Source: Bacteroidales bacterium UBA6207 (GTDB lineage Bacteria > Bacteroidota > Bacteroidia > Bacteroidales > F082). From it: 7,838 bases of DNA. Numbering within the stretch: position 1 is the first letter of the stretch; every line of letters starts with the position of its first letter. This document shows positions 1-7,055 of this stretch, piece after piece. A program made the translations under genes and the position numbers. The stretch spans positions 1 through 7,838 of the forward strand of contig DISP01000241.1 of the NCBI GenBank assembly GCA_002421995.1, written 5' to 3'. The notes under the pieces were generated by a model that searched no databases, was not told the origin of the DNA, and saw only the letters and a list, made by a program, of their open reading frames with translations.

Positions 1-1864
1 TTCCCAGCAGCTCCAGGCGTTCTTTTGTAAGTTGCTGACCCAATGACTTATGTGTTTTTATCTGATTGCTTTTAATTGCTGTTGATGCATCTCTGCCTAT
101 CCCGTTATCCCGCACATAAGCTGTTATGGCATTATCCGATCTTAGCAGTTTTATTTGAATCCGACCCTCTTCTTTTTTTGCTTGAATGCCGTGAATCAAA
201 GCGTTTTCAACAAATGGCTGAATCAGCATAGGAGGTATATAGGTGTTGGCCATATCAATATTTTCATCTATTTCAAATCCGAACGTAAACTTGTTCGCAA
301 ATCTCATCTGTTCCAGTTCGAGATTGAGCTGAAGTGTGTTGATTTCATCCTCAACACTAACCAATGACTTGCGGCTGTTTTCAAGAATGAGCCTGATTAA
401 CTTTGCAAATTTTCCCAAAAACGACTGTGCTGCTCCGATGTTATTGCTCAGAATAAAACCCTGAATTGAGTTTAACGAGTTGAAAATGAAATGTGGATTT
501 ATCTGCACCCTGAGTAGTTTTTGTTCTACTTCATATTTCTGTCTCTCGAGTTTGTTTTTTTCAGCCAATTGCTTTACCCTGCTGCGCGAATGAAAGAATG
601 CTGCACCGGAAAGCAAGGTTAATGCGATGAGTGTTGTGATAATCCTCAAACTTTTTTGTCTGTCAATTTCAAGCTCTTGTGTTGCCTTTTCGGCGTTGAG
701 TTGCGCTATTTCACGCTCTTTTTTTTCGGTTTCAAACTCTGTCTGCAACCTGATAATTTCCTTGCGCGAGCTTTGGTTAAACAAGGTGTCCTTGAGATTT
801 GTGAATTCGAGGTGATGAGAAAGGGCGGCCTGATAATTTCCCGTAGTTTCATAATATCTGAAAAGCTGAAAATGCGCTTCTTTTTCCAGTTTCACATGCT
901 TGAGTTTTTGTGCAAGCCGCAAGCCTTCCATTGCACTTTGGCCGCCTTTGATACTGTTGTTTTGCGTCAGATAAAGTTCTGCTTGCTGAATGCTGGCATA
1001 TGCAATGCCATAATCACTTTTTATTTCCGTGGCCTGTTCTGATGCCAGACGATAGTATGCAAATGCTTCCTGGTCCATTTTGCGCAGTTTCATGGCGTCG
1101 CCAAGGTTGAGGTAGGCATTCATCATTGACTTTTGATTGCGGCTTTTGAAGGCCAGGCCCAATGCTTTTTGGTAATTTGACAAGGCGCTGTCAGGCTGGT
1201 TTGTTTCGCGGTAAAGCTCTCCTATGTTGTTGAAGAGTGCCGCCATTTTCATTGTATCATTGAGCTGCTGCAATATTTCAAGCGATTTTTTATAATAATC
1301 GAGTGCCAGATCGTATTTCGACCAATCGAAATAGATTATCGCCAGGTTGTTGGAAGCCAGTGCGATAAGCTCCTTTTTCTGAGAGCTTTCAGCGAGGTTT
1401 AATACTTTTAAATAGTAATGGATCGAAGTTGAATAGTCGCCCGTGTTTGAGGTTAAGTTTCCAAGATTATTATACAAATGCATCATTCCCATCGTGTCAT
1501 TGATGGTTTCAAAAATGTGAAGGGCTTCTTCGTAATACTTTTTGGCGCTGTCGGTCCTGCTGAGGTTATTCATTGAGATAGCCATCATATTCAGTGCCAT
1601 TCCTTCTCCACGCCGGTTCGGGATTTTCTTCGCCAAGACGAGCGCCTTTTCTGCATAAACAATCGAAGTATCCGGTTTTGAATGGTTGAAGGAGGAAGCC
1701 AATGTCAGATAATTCTTCATCCTGGCATCATCTGTGAGCTTCCGGGCTTCGTCCGATTGCATCAGTTTCAGTAGCGAATCAATTTTTAGCTGAGCCCGGG
1801 TATTGCTGCAAAAAACGCTAAACAGCACAAATAAAACAATACTGCGAAAAAATACCTTTTCCAT
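1..1864 (-). CDS. TPR-containing sensor histidine kinase, LytS/YehU type (3' end beyond window)
   Basis: This is probably a membrane sensor kinase that autophosphorylates on histidine and passes the phosphate to a response regulator. The frame is open for 621 codons from the ATG at 1862-1864 to the window edge. Residues 1-25 form a signal peptide ending in TRAQ. Residues from about 60 to 350 are TPR repeats, with motifs such as YYEEALHIF, YYKKSLEIL and YQKALGLA. A charged coiled coil spans about 365-404 and one membrane helix about 406-424. A second short coil leads to the His_kinase motif INPHFIFNSLNSI, with phospho-acceptor His458. The ATPase domain has an N-box around Asn554 (PFVENALIHG) and a G1 box at 586-590 (DNGIG). 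The last visible residues, KERLELLG, are typical of the final ATPase helix, so perhaps 30-40 residues are missing. The inferred topology is periplasmic TPRs and a cytoplasmic kinase. A LytTR-type regulator gene often follows such kinases, but that position is off-window. There is no clear ribosome binding site before the start. Confidence 0.95.
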   Translation of the reverse strand, partial: MEKVFFRSIVLFVLFSVFCSNTRAQLKIDSLLKLMQSDEARKLTDDARMKNYLTLASSFNHSKPDTSIVYAEKALVLAKKIPNRRGEGMALNMMAISMNNLSRTDSAKKYYEEALHIFETINDTMGMMHLYNNLGNLTSNTGDYSTSIHYYLKVLNLAESSQKKELIALASNNLAIIYFDWSKYDLALDYYKKSLEILQQLNDTMKMAALFNNIGELYRETNQPDSALSNYQKALGLAFKSRNQKSMMNAYLNLGDAMKLRKMDQEAFAYYRLASEQATEIKSDYGIAYASIQQAELYLTQNNSIKGGQSAMEGLRLAQKLKHVKLEKEAHFQLFRYYETTGNYQAALSHHLEFTNLKDTLFNQSSRKEIIRLQTEFETEKKEREIAQLNAEKATQELEIDRQKSLRIITTLIALTLLSGAAFFHSRSRVKQLAEKNKLERQKYEVEQKLLRVQINPHFIFNSLNSIQGFILSNNIGAAQSFLGKFAKLIRLILENSRKSLVSVEDEINTLQLNLELEQMRFANKFTFGFEIDENIDMANTYIPPMLIQPFVENALIHGIQAKKEEGRIQIKLLRSDNAITAYVRDNGIGRDASTAIKSNQIKTHKSLGQQLTKERLELLG

Positions 1865-1986
1865 TCACTAAGAGTTTTCTGCCATTAAATCAATTAACCT
1901 CTCCGTTCCATCAATCTGTCTTGATCATTACTTCTATAAGTTGTTTTTTTGATGAAAATTTCGGTTGAAATCATGCAAAGCAGCCG

Positions 1987-2014
1987 TAAAAATACAAATT
2001 GCAGATATAAACAA
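1987..2014 (-). promoter_or_regulatory. candidate Bacteroidota-type promoter for the histidine kinase
   Basis: On the minus strand, a TTG (2012-2014) is followed after 17 bases by TATTTTTA (1987-1994). This is one mismatch from the Bacteroidota -7 consensus TAnnTTTG, with -33 spacing in the accepted range. Transcription would start near 1980 and give a leader of about 115 bases before the kinase ATG. The region is A/T-rich, so a chance match is quite possible. I saw no comparably good element on the plus strand for the gene starting at 2032. The rest of the divergent region (1865-2031) shows no RNA gene or strong inverted repeat. Confidence 0.25.
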
Positions 2015-2031
2015 CTAATAATTGACATAAA

Positions 2032-5000
2032 ATGAAAAAGTTTTCGCTGTTTTTTTCTTTTAAGGGCGCTGTTTTAAGCCTGCTGTTGTTTTTCACTTCC
2101 ACCGGCAGCCTCTTTCCTCAGACCAGTGGCGAGGTCGTAAACCTTGGTTTATATGGTGGTCATGCATTGGATCTGACCTATTGCAACACCAATAACCGTC
2201 TTTTTGCAGCCATCGAAAAACCCGGCTCACTTTTCTACTCCGATGATCATGGTGTCACCTGGGTACGTCCCTTGCATATTGATTCTATGGAGTATGACAT
2301 GGGCCAGCGCGGCTGGGGCGGAGGCGCCAGAAAGATTTTTACAAACAGCAAAGGCTGGGTCGCTGTGCGTACGGCCCAAAGCGGAGGAACTCTCACTGCT
2401 GCAATTGTAAGCTTTGATGAAGGCGATGTAAACACCTTTGAAACAGCCATTGACAGGACAATGCTCAAAAATATCAATACCACATACAACGCAAATGCTG
2501 TCACCGGCATCGGATTGTCTGATCATTATATGTATATCGGCCTGGAGAAATACCTCGTAAGGTGGAATGACACAGCCACTTACACCACCTACAATGTAAT
2601 TGCCCAAACGGATACCATTCCTGGTATTGGCACTGATTTTGTCATCAGGGATATGGCAGTAGCCAACGATGTTACAGGCTTTCCTGTGTATATGGTTCTG
2701 TCTTCGTCAAATCAGACCGGTGGAAAGATTTATAAGTTTGACGGTGTCAGTTTTTCACCCGTCTCTTTGATTTCGGTTCATGCTTTCCCTCATACCATTG
2801 ATGCTGTATTCACCCATCCGAATCAGGCTGGTGGCGATACCATTATTGCCAGCCTGCGCGATACTTTCAGCAGCAATGTTTTTATCTTTTTATCAACCGA
2901 CGCGGGCACAAGCTGGACCAACATCACACCGCCTTCAGGTTCAAACTGGCCGCTGCACAGTGCTGATTACAGTCCGGCATGGGTGGCTTCGATGCCCGTG
3001 AGCAACGGATTAAGGCTTTCGTTCCCCGGTGGCGGTGTTTCGGACGACCTGGGTGCAAACTGGACGCCTCATGTCTTGCCTGATAATGCAATGGCCACTT
3101 ATCCCACCGACCATAATATCGTATGTGGTTCATACGGCAGAGGCGTTGCTTTCAGCTCAACCGGGGCATCAGGCGCTTTCACTATTACAGATAATGACGG
3201 ATTCGAAGCCATTGGAATAACAAAGATTGCTCAGTCGTCGGGTGTTTTTTATGTTTCAACAAATGGAGGATTGGGCTATACTGAGGCTTATTTCGATCCA
3301 ACTGTTGTTGGTATTGACAAATGGAAGGCGCCCTATGGAGTGTTTCCAATAAGTGGGGTTGGCGACGATAATGGAGTCACTGCAGTGACTGTTAGTCCGA
3401 CCGACCCGCTGCATGTGATTGCAGGCCACAGCAATGGTTTCTCTGTCACTACCACCGGAAATGCCGGCTTCACACAAATCACCCCCGCGGCCTGGAACAC
3501 TTCTACAGCTAATATGGATATACGTGTGATGGATGTTAAGTTTGTGAACGACCAACTCGCTATTGCCGTAACCGGAACCGGGTCGAATGTGCTTCCAAAT
3601 TTTCTCTGGGACTATGGTAATATCTGGCGTACAACCGATGGCGGAGCAAGTTGGAGTGTTGTAACCCCAACCGGATTTTATCAGGGTACGGCTGTCGAAG
3701 TTGGAACTGCTTCCGGTGATACTGTTCTTTATGCTACCGCAGGATACTGGGACGGTGCATTCCCCAAAGTGAACGGCTCACTCTGGAGGTCAGACGACCT
3801 GGGTTTAACATGGTCTTATATCGGGTCAGGCCCAACGGGTGTAATGTCAGGCACAACCGATATGCCCATCTATGATATTGATATTGACCCGCGTAACAAT
3901 GACGTAATCTACCTTGCCTCCGGTCAAAACCTTGATTTTGCTTTGGTCAGAAGCAATGATGGCGGGATTAGTTATTCTACTTTGCCTGTTATGTCGCACG
4001 GTGCTTTTAGTTCAGTTCTCGTTAACCGTTCAAATCCCGATGTTGTATATTCCGGTGCAAGAAGAAATGTGTTCAGGTACAATAACGCTACCGGTATCAC
4101 AATGATTACCTTTAACGGTATGCCTGGTGAGTTTGTGCCTGACCTTGAAAATGGTTCTACATTGCTCGCCACAAGCACTGGTTTCTATAAGCTGGTTGAA
4201 GATTTTGGAGCAGTTTCCACCACAATTGCCAGCGATGGCGATTGGAGCAACCCCGGAAACTGGACCAACGGTCAACCCGAATACCTCAAGAATGTTAATG
4301 TAAGTGCGTCGCTATCCAATGTGGATCAGCCCTTTGAAATGAACCGTGTGACACTGCAGCCTGATGCAGCGCTCACAATCGAAAACAGCGGGTTTATATC
4401 GCTCAATGATACTTTGATCATTCAGTCTGATGCAAGTGGCTACGGTTCGTTGCTGAATGAAAAGGAAGCTGGCGACATCCGTGCTCAGGTTCAAAACTAC
4501 CTTACTGATGGTCAGTGGCATTATGTTTCGCCAATGACAGGAAACGCGGTTGCTTCTTCGTTTTATTTCAGTGGTGGCTCATCGAGCTGGATAAAACAAT
4601 ATGACGAACCTTCCAACTCATGGCAGTTTATCAACGATCTTAACCATATTTTGGAAACCGGAAGAGGCTATGCAGTGTGGGTTAACACATCAAAGGCCAA
4701 TGAAACAGGCGTTTACAACGGTGTGTTGAATAACAACGACATCATTGTTTCGCTCAGCTACAGCGGTCCTGCCAATGGATGGAACCTGATTGGAAATCCT
4801 TTTCCATGCGCCCTAGACTGGGATAATGGCGATTTTGAGTCGGTAAACACAACAGGTATCGCCTATGTTTATGACAATGGCAACTACCTTGCACGCAATT
4901 TCTCCGGAGCAGGCACGCTCACAAACGGCGTCATTCCTGCCGGACAGGGTTTCTTTGTACAAGCAAATGCTGCCGCTGCCTCGCTCACCTTGAACAGAGC

Positions 5001-5721
5001 CGCACGTGTACATGCGAGCCAGGCCTTTTACAAACAACCTGAAACAGTGGTTGAATCGCTTGACATCACCTTGCAGGGAAATGGAATGCACGACAAAACC
5101 TGGGTTAGCTTTCACGAAAACGCAACAGCATTATTTGATGCCGGCCTTGATGCAGTGCGGCTCGAGGGCTCATCTGTTGCACCAAAACTTTATACAATGG
5201 TCAACGATCAGAAACTGAGTATCAATATGCTCAATGAATTCGAATCGGCTTATGAACTGCCTCTTTATGCTAAGGTTTCACAATCAGCTACGTATGAACT
5301 TTCTTTTGATTTTGTAGAGAGCTTCACTTCAACAACTGTTACACTGCATGACCTGTTAACCGGAGCACAACAGATTCTTAATAATAACAATCACTTTGTG
5401 TTCACTGCTACAGCTGACCAGCCGGCCGAACGTTTCAAACTGACTTTCCTCAAATCTGTAACAGGAATTCAAAACGATCAACATGAGAAACTTGCAAAAA
5501 TCACTTATCAGAAACATCAACTCAATATTTCCTGGACGAGTGGGATTGAGGACAAGGCCGTCGTCAGTGTCTATTCAACTGATGGTCGTTGTTTGCTTCA
5601 TTCTTCGCTCGAAACGGCAAGCGACTACAATGTGAGTCTTCCAAAACTGCCGGTTTCGGTAGTTCTGGTTCGTATCAATTGTGGCGATAAGCAACAAATC
5701 GAAAAGATTGTACTGCAATAA
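2032..5721 (+). CDS. secreted beta-propeller (BNR/Asp-box) protein with T9SS type A sorting domain
   Basis: This is a 1229-residue exported protein of unknown substrate. Residues 1 to about 30 are a signal peptide (MKKF start, long Leu/Phe core). Six Asp-boxes of the S/T-x-D-x-G-x-x-W type follow: S70-W77, S288-W295, S337-W344, T534-W541, S587-W594 and the variant S641-Y648. Blade-like phrases such as VSPTDPLHVIAG and IDPRNNDVIYLASG lie among them. Their spread over about 650 residues suggests one large or two tandem propellers of the VPS10/sortilin or GH74-like fold. I found no sialidase FRIP motif or other catalytic signature. Residues 736-749 carry a W738-x(5)-W744 motif. Residues from about 820 to 990 form a module with WHYVS (829-833), GRGYAVW (877-883) and GWNLIGNPFP (916-925). 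Residues from about 1155 to 1229 resemble a T9SS type A C-terminal domain ending in KIVLQ, although the usual GxY before the last strands is replaced. The protein is probably exported to the periplasm by Sec, passed through T9SS and anchored or released outside. It lies 10 bases from the next gene. Confidence 0.93.
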   Translation: MKKFSLFFSFKGAVLSLLLFFTSTGSLFPQTSGEVVNLGLYGGHALDLTYCNTNNRLFAAIEKPGSLFYSDDHGVTWVRPLHIDSMEYDMGQRGWGGGARKIFTNSKGWVAVRTAQSGGTLTAAIVSFDEGDVNTFETAIDRTMLKNINTTYNANAVTGIGLSDHYMYIGLEKYLVRWNDTATYTTYNVIAQTDTIPGIGTDFVIRDMAVANDVTGFPVYMVLSSSNQTGGKIYKFDGVSFSPVSLISVHAFPHTIDAVFTHPNQAGGDTIIASLRDTFSSNVFIFLSTDAGTSWTNITPPSGSNWPLHSADYSPAWVASMPVSNGLRLSFPGGGVSDDLGANWTPHVLPDNAMATYPTDHNIVCGSYGRGVAFSSTGASGAFTITDNDGFEAIGITKIAQSSGVFYVSTNGGLGYTEAYFDPTVVGIDKWKAPYGVFPISGVGDDNGVTAVTVSPTDPLHVIAGHSNGFSVTTTGNAGFTQITPAAWNTSTANMDIRVMDVKFVNDQLAIAVTGTGSNVLPNFLWDYGNIWRTTDGGASWSVVTPTGFYQGTAVEVGTASGDTVLYATAGYWDGAFPKVNGSLWRSDDLGLTWSYIGSGPTGVMSGTTDMPIYDIDIDPRNNDVIYLASGQNLDFALVRSNDGGISYSTLPVMSHGAFSSVLVNRSNPDVVYSGARRNVFRYNNATGITMITFNGMPGEFVPDLENGSTLLATSTGFYKLVEDFGAVSTTIASDGDWSNPGNWTNGQPEYLKNVNVSASLSNVDQPFEMNRVTLQPDAALTIENSGFISLNDTLIIQSDASGYGSLLNEKEAGDIRAQVQNYLTDGQWHYVSPMTGNAVASSFYFSGGSSSWIKQYDEPSNSWQFINDLNHILETGRGYAVWVNTSKANETGVYNGVLNNNDIIVSLSYSGPANGWNLIGNPFPCALDWDNGDFESVNTTGIAYVYDNGNYLARNFSGAGTLTNGVIPAGQGFFVQANAAAASLTLNRAARVHASQAFYKQPETVVESLDITLQGNGMHDKTWVSFHENATALFDAGLDAVRLEGSSVAPKLYTMVNDQKLSINMLNEFESAYELPLYAKVSQSATYELSFDFVESFTSTTVTLHDLLTGAQQILNNNNHFVFTATADQPAERFKLTFLKSVTGIQNDQHEKLAKITYQKHQLNISWTSGIEDKAVVSVYSTDGRCLLHSSLETASDYNVSLPKLPVSVVLVRINCGDKQQIEKIVLQ

Positions 5722-5731
5722 ATTGAATAGC

Positions 5732-5971
5732 ATGAAGAAGATTATTGTTTTGTCAGCATTGGTCTATTTGACCTTCGTAAGCGAATTATTGCCGGCCCAG
5801 GGGCCGCCCGACCCGGGTGGAAGCCCGGTTTACGAAGAACCTCCATTGGGCGGCAGCGCTCCGCTCGGCGATGAATTGCTGGTTTTCGTTGTTTTAATGC
5901 TCTGTTACCTGACCTATAAACTCTGGTATTTAAAACCACGGCTTAGCCGAATCCTTGCGATAATCAGGTAA
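5732..5971 (+). CDS. small exported membrane protein with Pro/Gly-rich linker and CTERM-like tail
   Basis: I do not recognise a characterised family for this 79-residue protein. Residues 1 to about 22 are a signal peptide (MKKIIVLSALVYLTF, possible cleavage after LLPA). Residues 23-47 are a Pro/Gly-rich linker (GPPDPGGSP, then EEPPLGGSAPLGDE). One hydrophobic helix covers about 49-67 and the tail is basic (K68, R70, R73, R79). Short proteins of this general plan, with a small Pro/Gly motif before a C-terminal helix, are common in Bacteroidota genomes, often beside secreted proteins. Their role is not settled to my knowledge. An in-frame ATG at 5681 exists, but it would overlap the upstream gene and bury the signal peptide, so the start at 5732 is preferred. 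The 10-base gap and the shared downstream terminator suggest co-transcription with the propeller protein. Local base composition is unusually GC-rich over 5791-5830 because of Pro and Gly codons. Confidence 0.8.
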   Translation: MKKIIVLSALVYLTFVSELLPAQGPPDPGGSPVYEEPPLGGSAPLGDELLVFVVLMLCYLTYKLWYLKPRLSRILAIIR

Positions 5972-6030
5972 TACTTTAAAATCAAATTGTTATTATAAAG
6001 GTTTTCCCTCCATCATTCGTTTTAGAACGT

Positions 6031-6060
6031 GCCGGTCGCTTGACAGCGGCTGGTTTTTTT
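6031..6060 (+). terminator. Rho-independent terminator of the 2032-5971 unit
   Basis: A 10-base-pair stem (6031-6040 with 6045-6054) encloses a TGAC loop and is followed directly by seven T residues (6054-6060). Three of the pairs are G-U in plus-strand RNA and would be A-C mismatches in minus-strand RNA. The hairpin should therefore work mainly for plus-strand transcripts. It ends at the stop codon of the convergent rnz gene (6059-6061). The stretch between the small gene and this hairpin (5972-6030) shows nothing else. Confidence 0.75.
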
Positions 6061-6892
6061 ATATATCAAATATGCTTCCATCCAATGCCAGCAGTGTGTT
6101 TTGAAACAACTCGCGAGCTTCATCGAGCATTGGTGTCAAATCGGTATAGCGTGATGAAAAATGCCCCAGCAACAAGCGTTTGACCTCAGCGGCTTTTGCC
6201 ATTTCAGCAGCTTGCACATTGGTGGAGTGAAAAGTGGCTTCGGCAGTTTTAGCAAGATGATGCTCAAAAGTTGATTCATGATAGAGCAAATCCACACCCC
6301 TGAAATAATCGGCCAGTTCAGGCCTGAATGCTGTGTCGGTGCAGAAAGCATAGCTGCGTGGATGACAGTTTTGTTGCTGAAAAGCAGTCTCTTCCATTTC
6401 GGATTGGGCTGCTTCAACAGCTTCTTGTTTTTCTTCAAAAACAAATCCCCAGGTAGGAATGCGGTGTACAACCGGAAACGACCAATACCTCAGATGCTCG
6501 TCTTCAAACATTAGATGCTTGCAGCCTTCCTTTAAGGGATGAAATAACAATGGAAACCTCAGTGTTGTGTCGGCTGCCTTCAGCTGAAGCCGAATAATAT
6601 CAAGCAAGACGGCCGGCCCGTGCAGGTGTATCGGGCTCGTTTTTCCAATAAGGTGAAGCGTGTTGATGAGGCCGATCAGGCCAAAATAATGGTCTCCGTG
6701 TAAATGACTAATGAAAAAATGTTCGATGCGCATCGGGCTCACCTTGTTTCTTTTGAGCTGCATCTGTGTGCCTTCAGCGCAATCAATCATGATATATTTG
6801 TTGTCGTATTGCACCACCTGACTCGTCGCTGCCCTGTGCGAAGAGGGTACAGCAGAGCCTGACCCAATGATTGTTAGCTGAAATGTATTCAT
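6059..6892 (-). CDS. rnz: ribonuclease Z (tRNA 3'-processing endonuclease), exosite arm apparently missing
   Basis: RNase Z cuts tRNA precursors just 3' of the discriminator base in the cytoplasm, using two zinc ions in a metallo-beta-lactamase fold. The 277-residue product begins with the family-typical strand LTIIGSGSAVP and carries all the core motifs. Motif II is H63-x-H65-x-D67-H68 (SHLHGDH). His143 lies in VVHRIP, Asp186 in CTDT and His244 in GHFSSRY. H205-E206 lies in the HEATF-like segment YHESTF, and His222 in FHST. By comparison with Bacillus and Bacteroides homologues as I recall them (about 305 residues), the stretch between the FxxEK strand (ends K155) and the RSYAFCTDT strand (starts R179) is very short. 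It has 23 residues, rich in Glu and Gln, where 50 or so are usual, and the Gly-Pro or NGxxY-type arm motifs are absent. The frame is continuous, so this is an in-frame difference and not a frameshift. The gene converges on the plus-strand unit and its stop touches that unit's terminator. Another metallo-hydrolase activity is possible but less likely. Confidence 0.92.
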   Translation of the reverse strand: MNTFQLTIIGSGSAVPSSHRAATSQVVQYDNKYIMIDCAEGTQMQLKRNKVSPMRIEHFFISHLHGDHYFGLIGLINTLHLIGKTSPIHLHGPAVLLDIIRLQLKAADTTLRFPLLFHPLKEGCKHLMFEDEHLRYWSFPVVHRIPTWGFVFEEKQEAVEAAQSEMEETAFQQQNCHPRSYAFCTDTAFRPELADYFRGVDLLYHESTFEHHLAKTAEATFHSTNVQAAEMAKAAEVKRLLLGHFSSRYTDLTPMLDEARELFQNTLLALDGSIFDI

Positions 6893-7027
6893 TCTTCAAA
6901 AATATAATTTTGATCGTAATCCTAAGCGTTAACAATCCATAAATCAGCTGTCATTCCTGATTTTCAAATCCATCGCTGCCTGAAAGACGATCTGCATTTC
7001 TTTACATCTTAAAAACATAAAAGATTG

Positions 7028-7035
7028 TATTTTTG
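7028..7035 (+). promoter_or_regulatory. candidate -7 element (TATTTTTG) for the FAD-dependent dehydrogenase
   Basis: TATTTTTG fits the Bacteroidota sigma-factor -7 consensus TAnnTTTG exactly and lies 20 bases before the ATG at 7056. This would give a leader of about 15 bases. No clear TTTG sits at the -33 distance; the nearest candidate is TTTA at 7001-7004, 23 bases upstream. The sequence is A/T-rich and the call is tentative. The remainder of the divergent region (6893-7055) shows no RNA gene or obvious operator. Confidence 0.35.
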
Positions 7036-7055
7036 TTTTGAATCGAAAATGATAC

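Noticed and set aside
155..1042. Plus-strand open frames at 155-367, 627-815 and 656-1042
   Set aside because: They lie antisense to the kinase frame, which carries unambiguous TPR and kinase motifs throughout. Their translations show no domain.
2236..2916. Reading the Asp-boxes as evidence of a sialidase
   Set aside because: Asp-boxes are structural and occur in many propellers. No FRIP-type arginine motif or sialidase catalytic set is visible.
2032..5721. Open frames in other frames and on the minus strand inside the large secreted-protein gene
   Set aside because: They are all short, carry no recognisable domain and are fully covered by a 1229-codon frame with strong motifs.
5681..5731. 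Longer start at 5681 for the small membrane protein
   Set aside because: It would overlap the end of the upstream gene by 41 bases and place residues in front of a clear MKKII signal peptide.
5813..5828. Inverted repeat CCGGG/CCCGG with a six-base spacer, next to GGCCC/GGGCC at 5794-5805, as a regulatory hairpin
   Set aside because: It lies inside the small gene in a run of Pro and Gly codons that explains the GC-rich palindromes. There is no T-run.
6136..6471. Minus-strand open frame at 6136-6471 and plus-strand frame at 6278-6514 inside rnz, considered as signs of a frameshift
   Set aside because: The rnz frame is continuous with all motifs in order. These frames show no RNase Z or other similarity.
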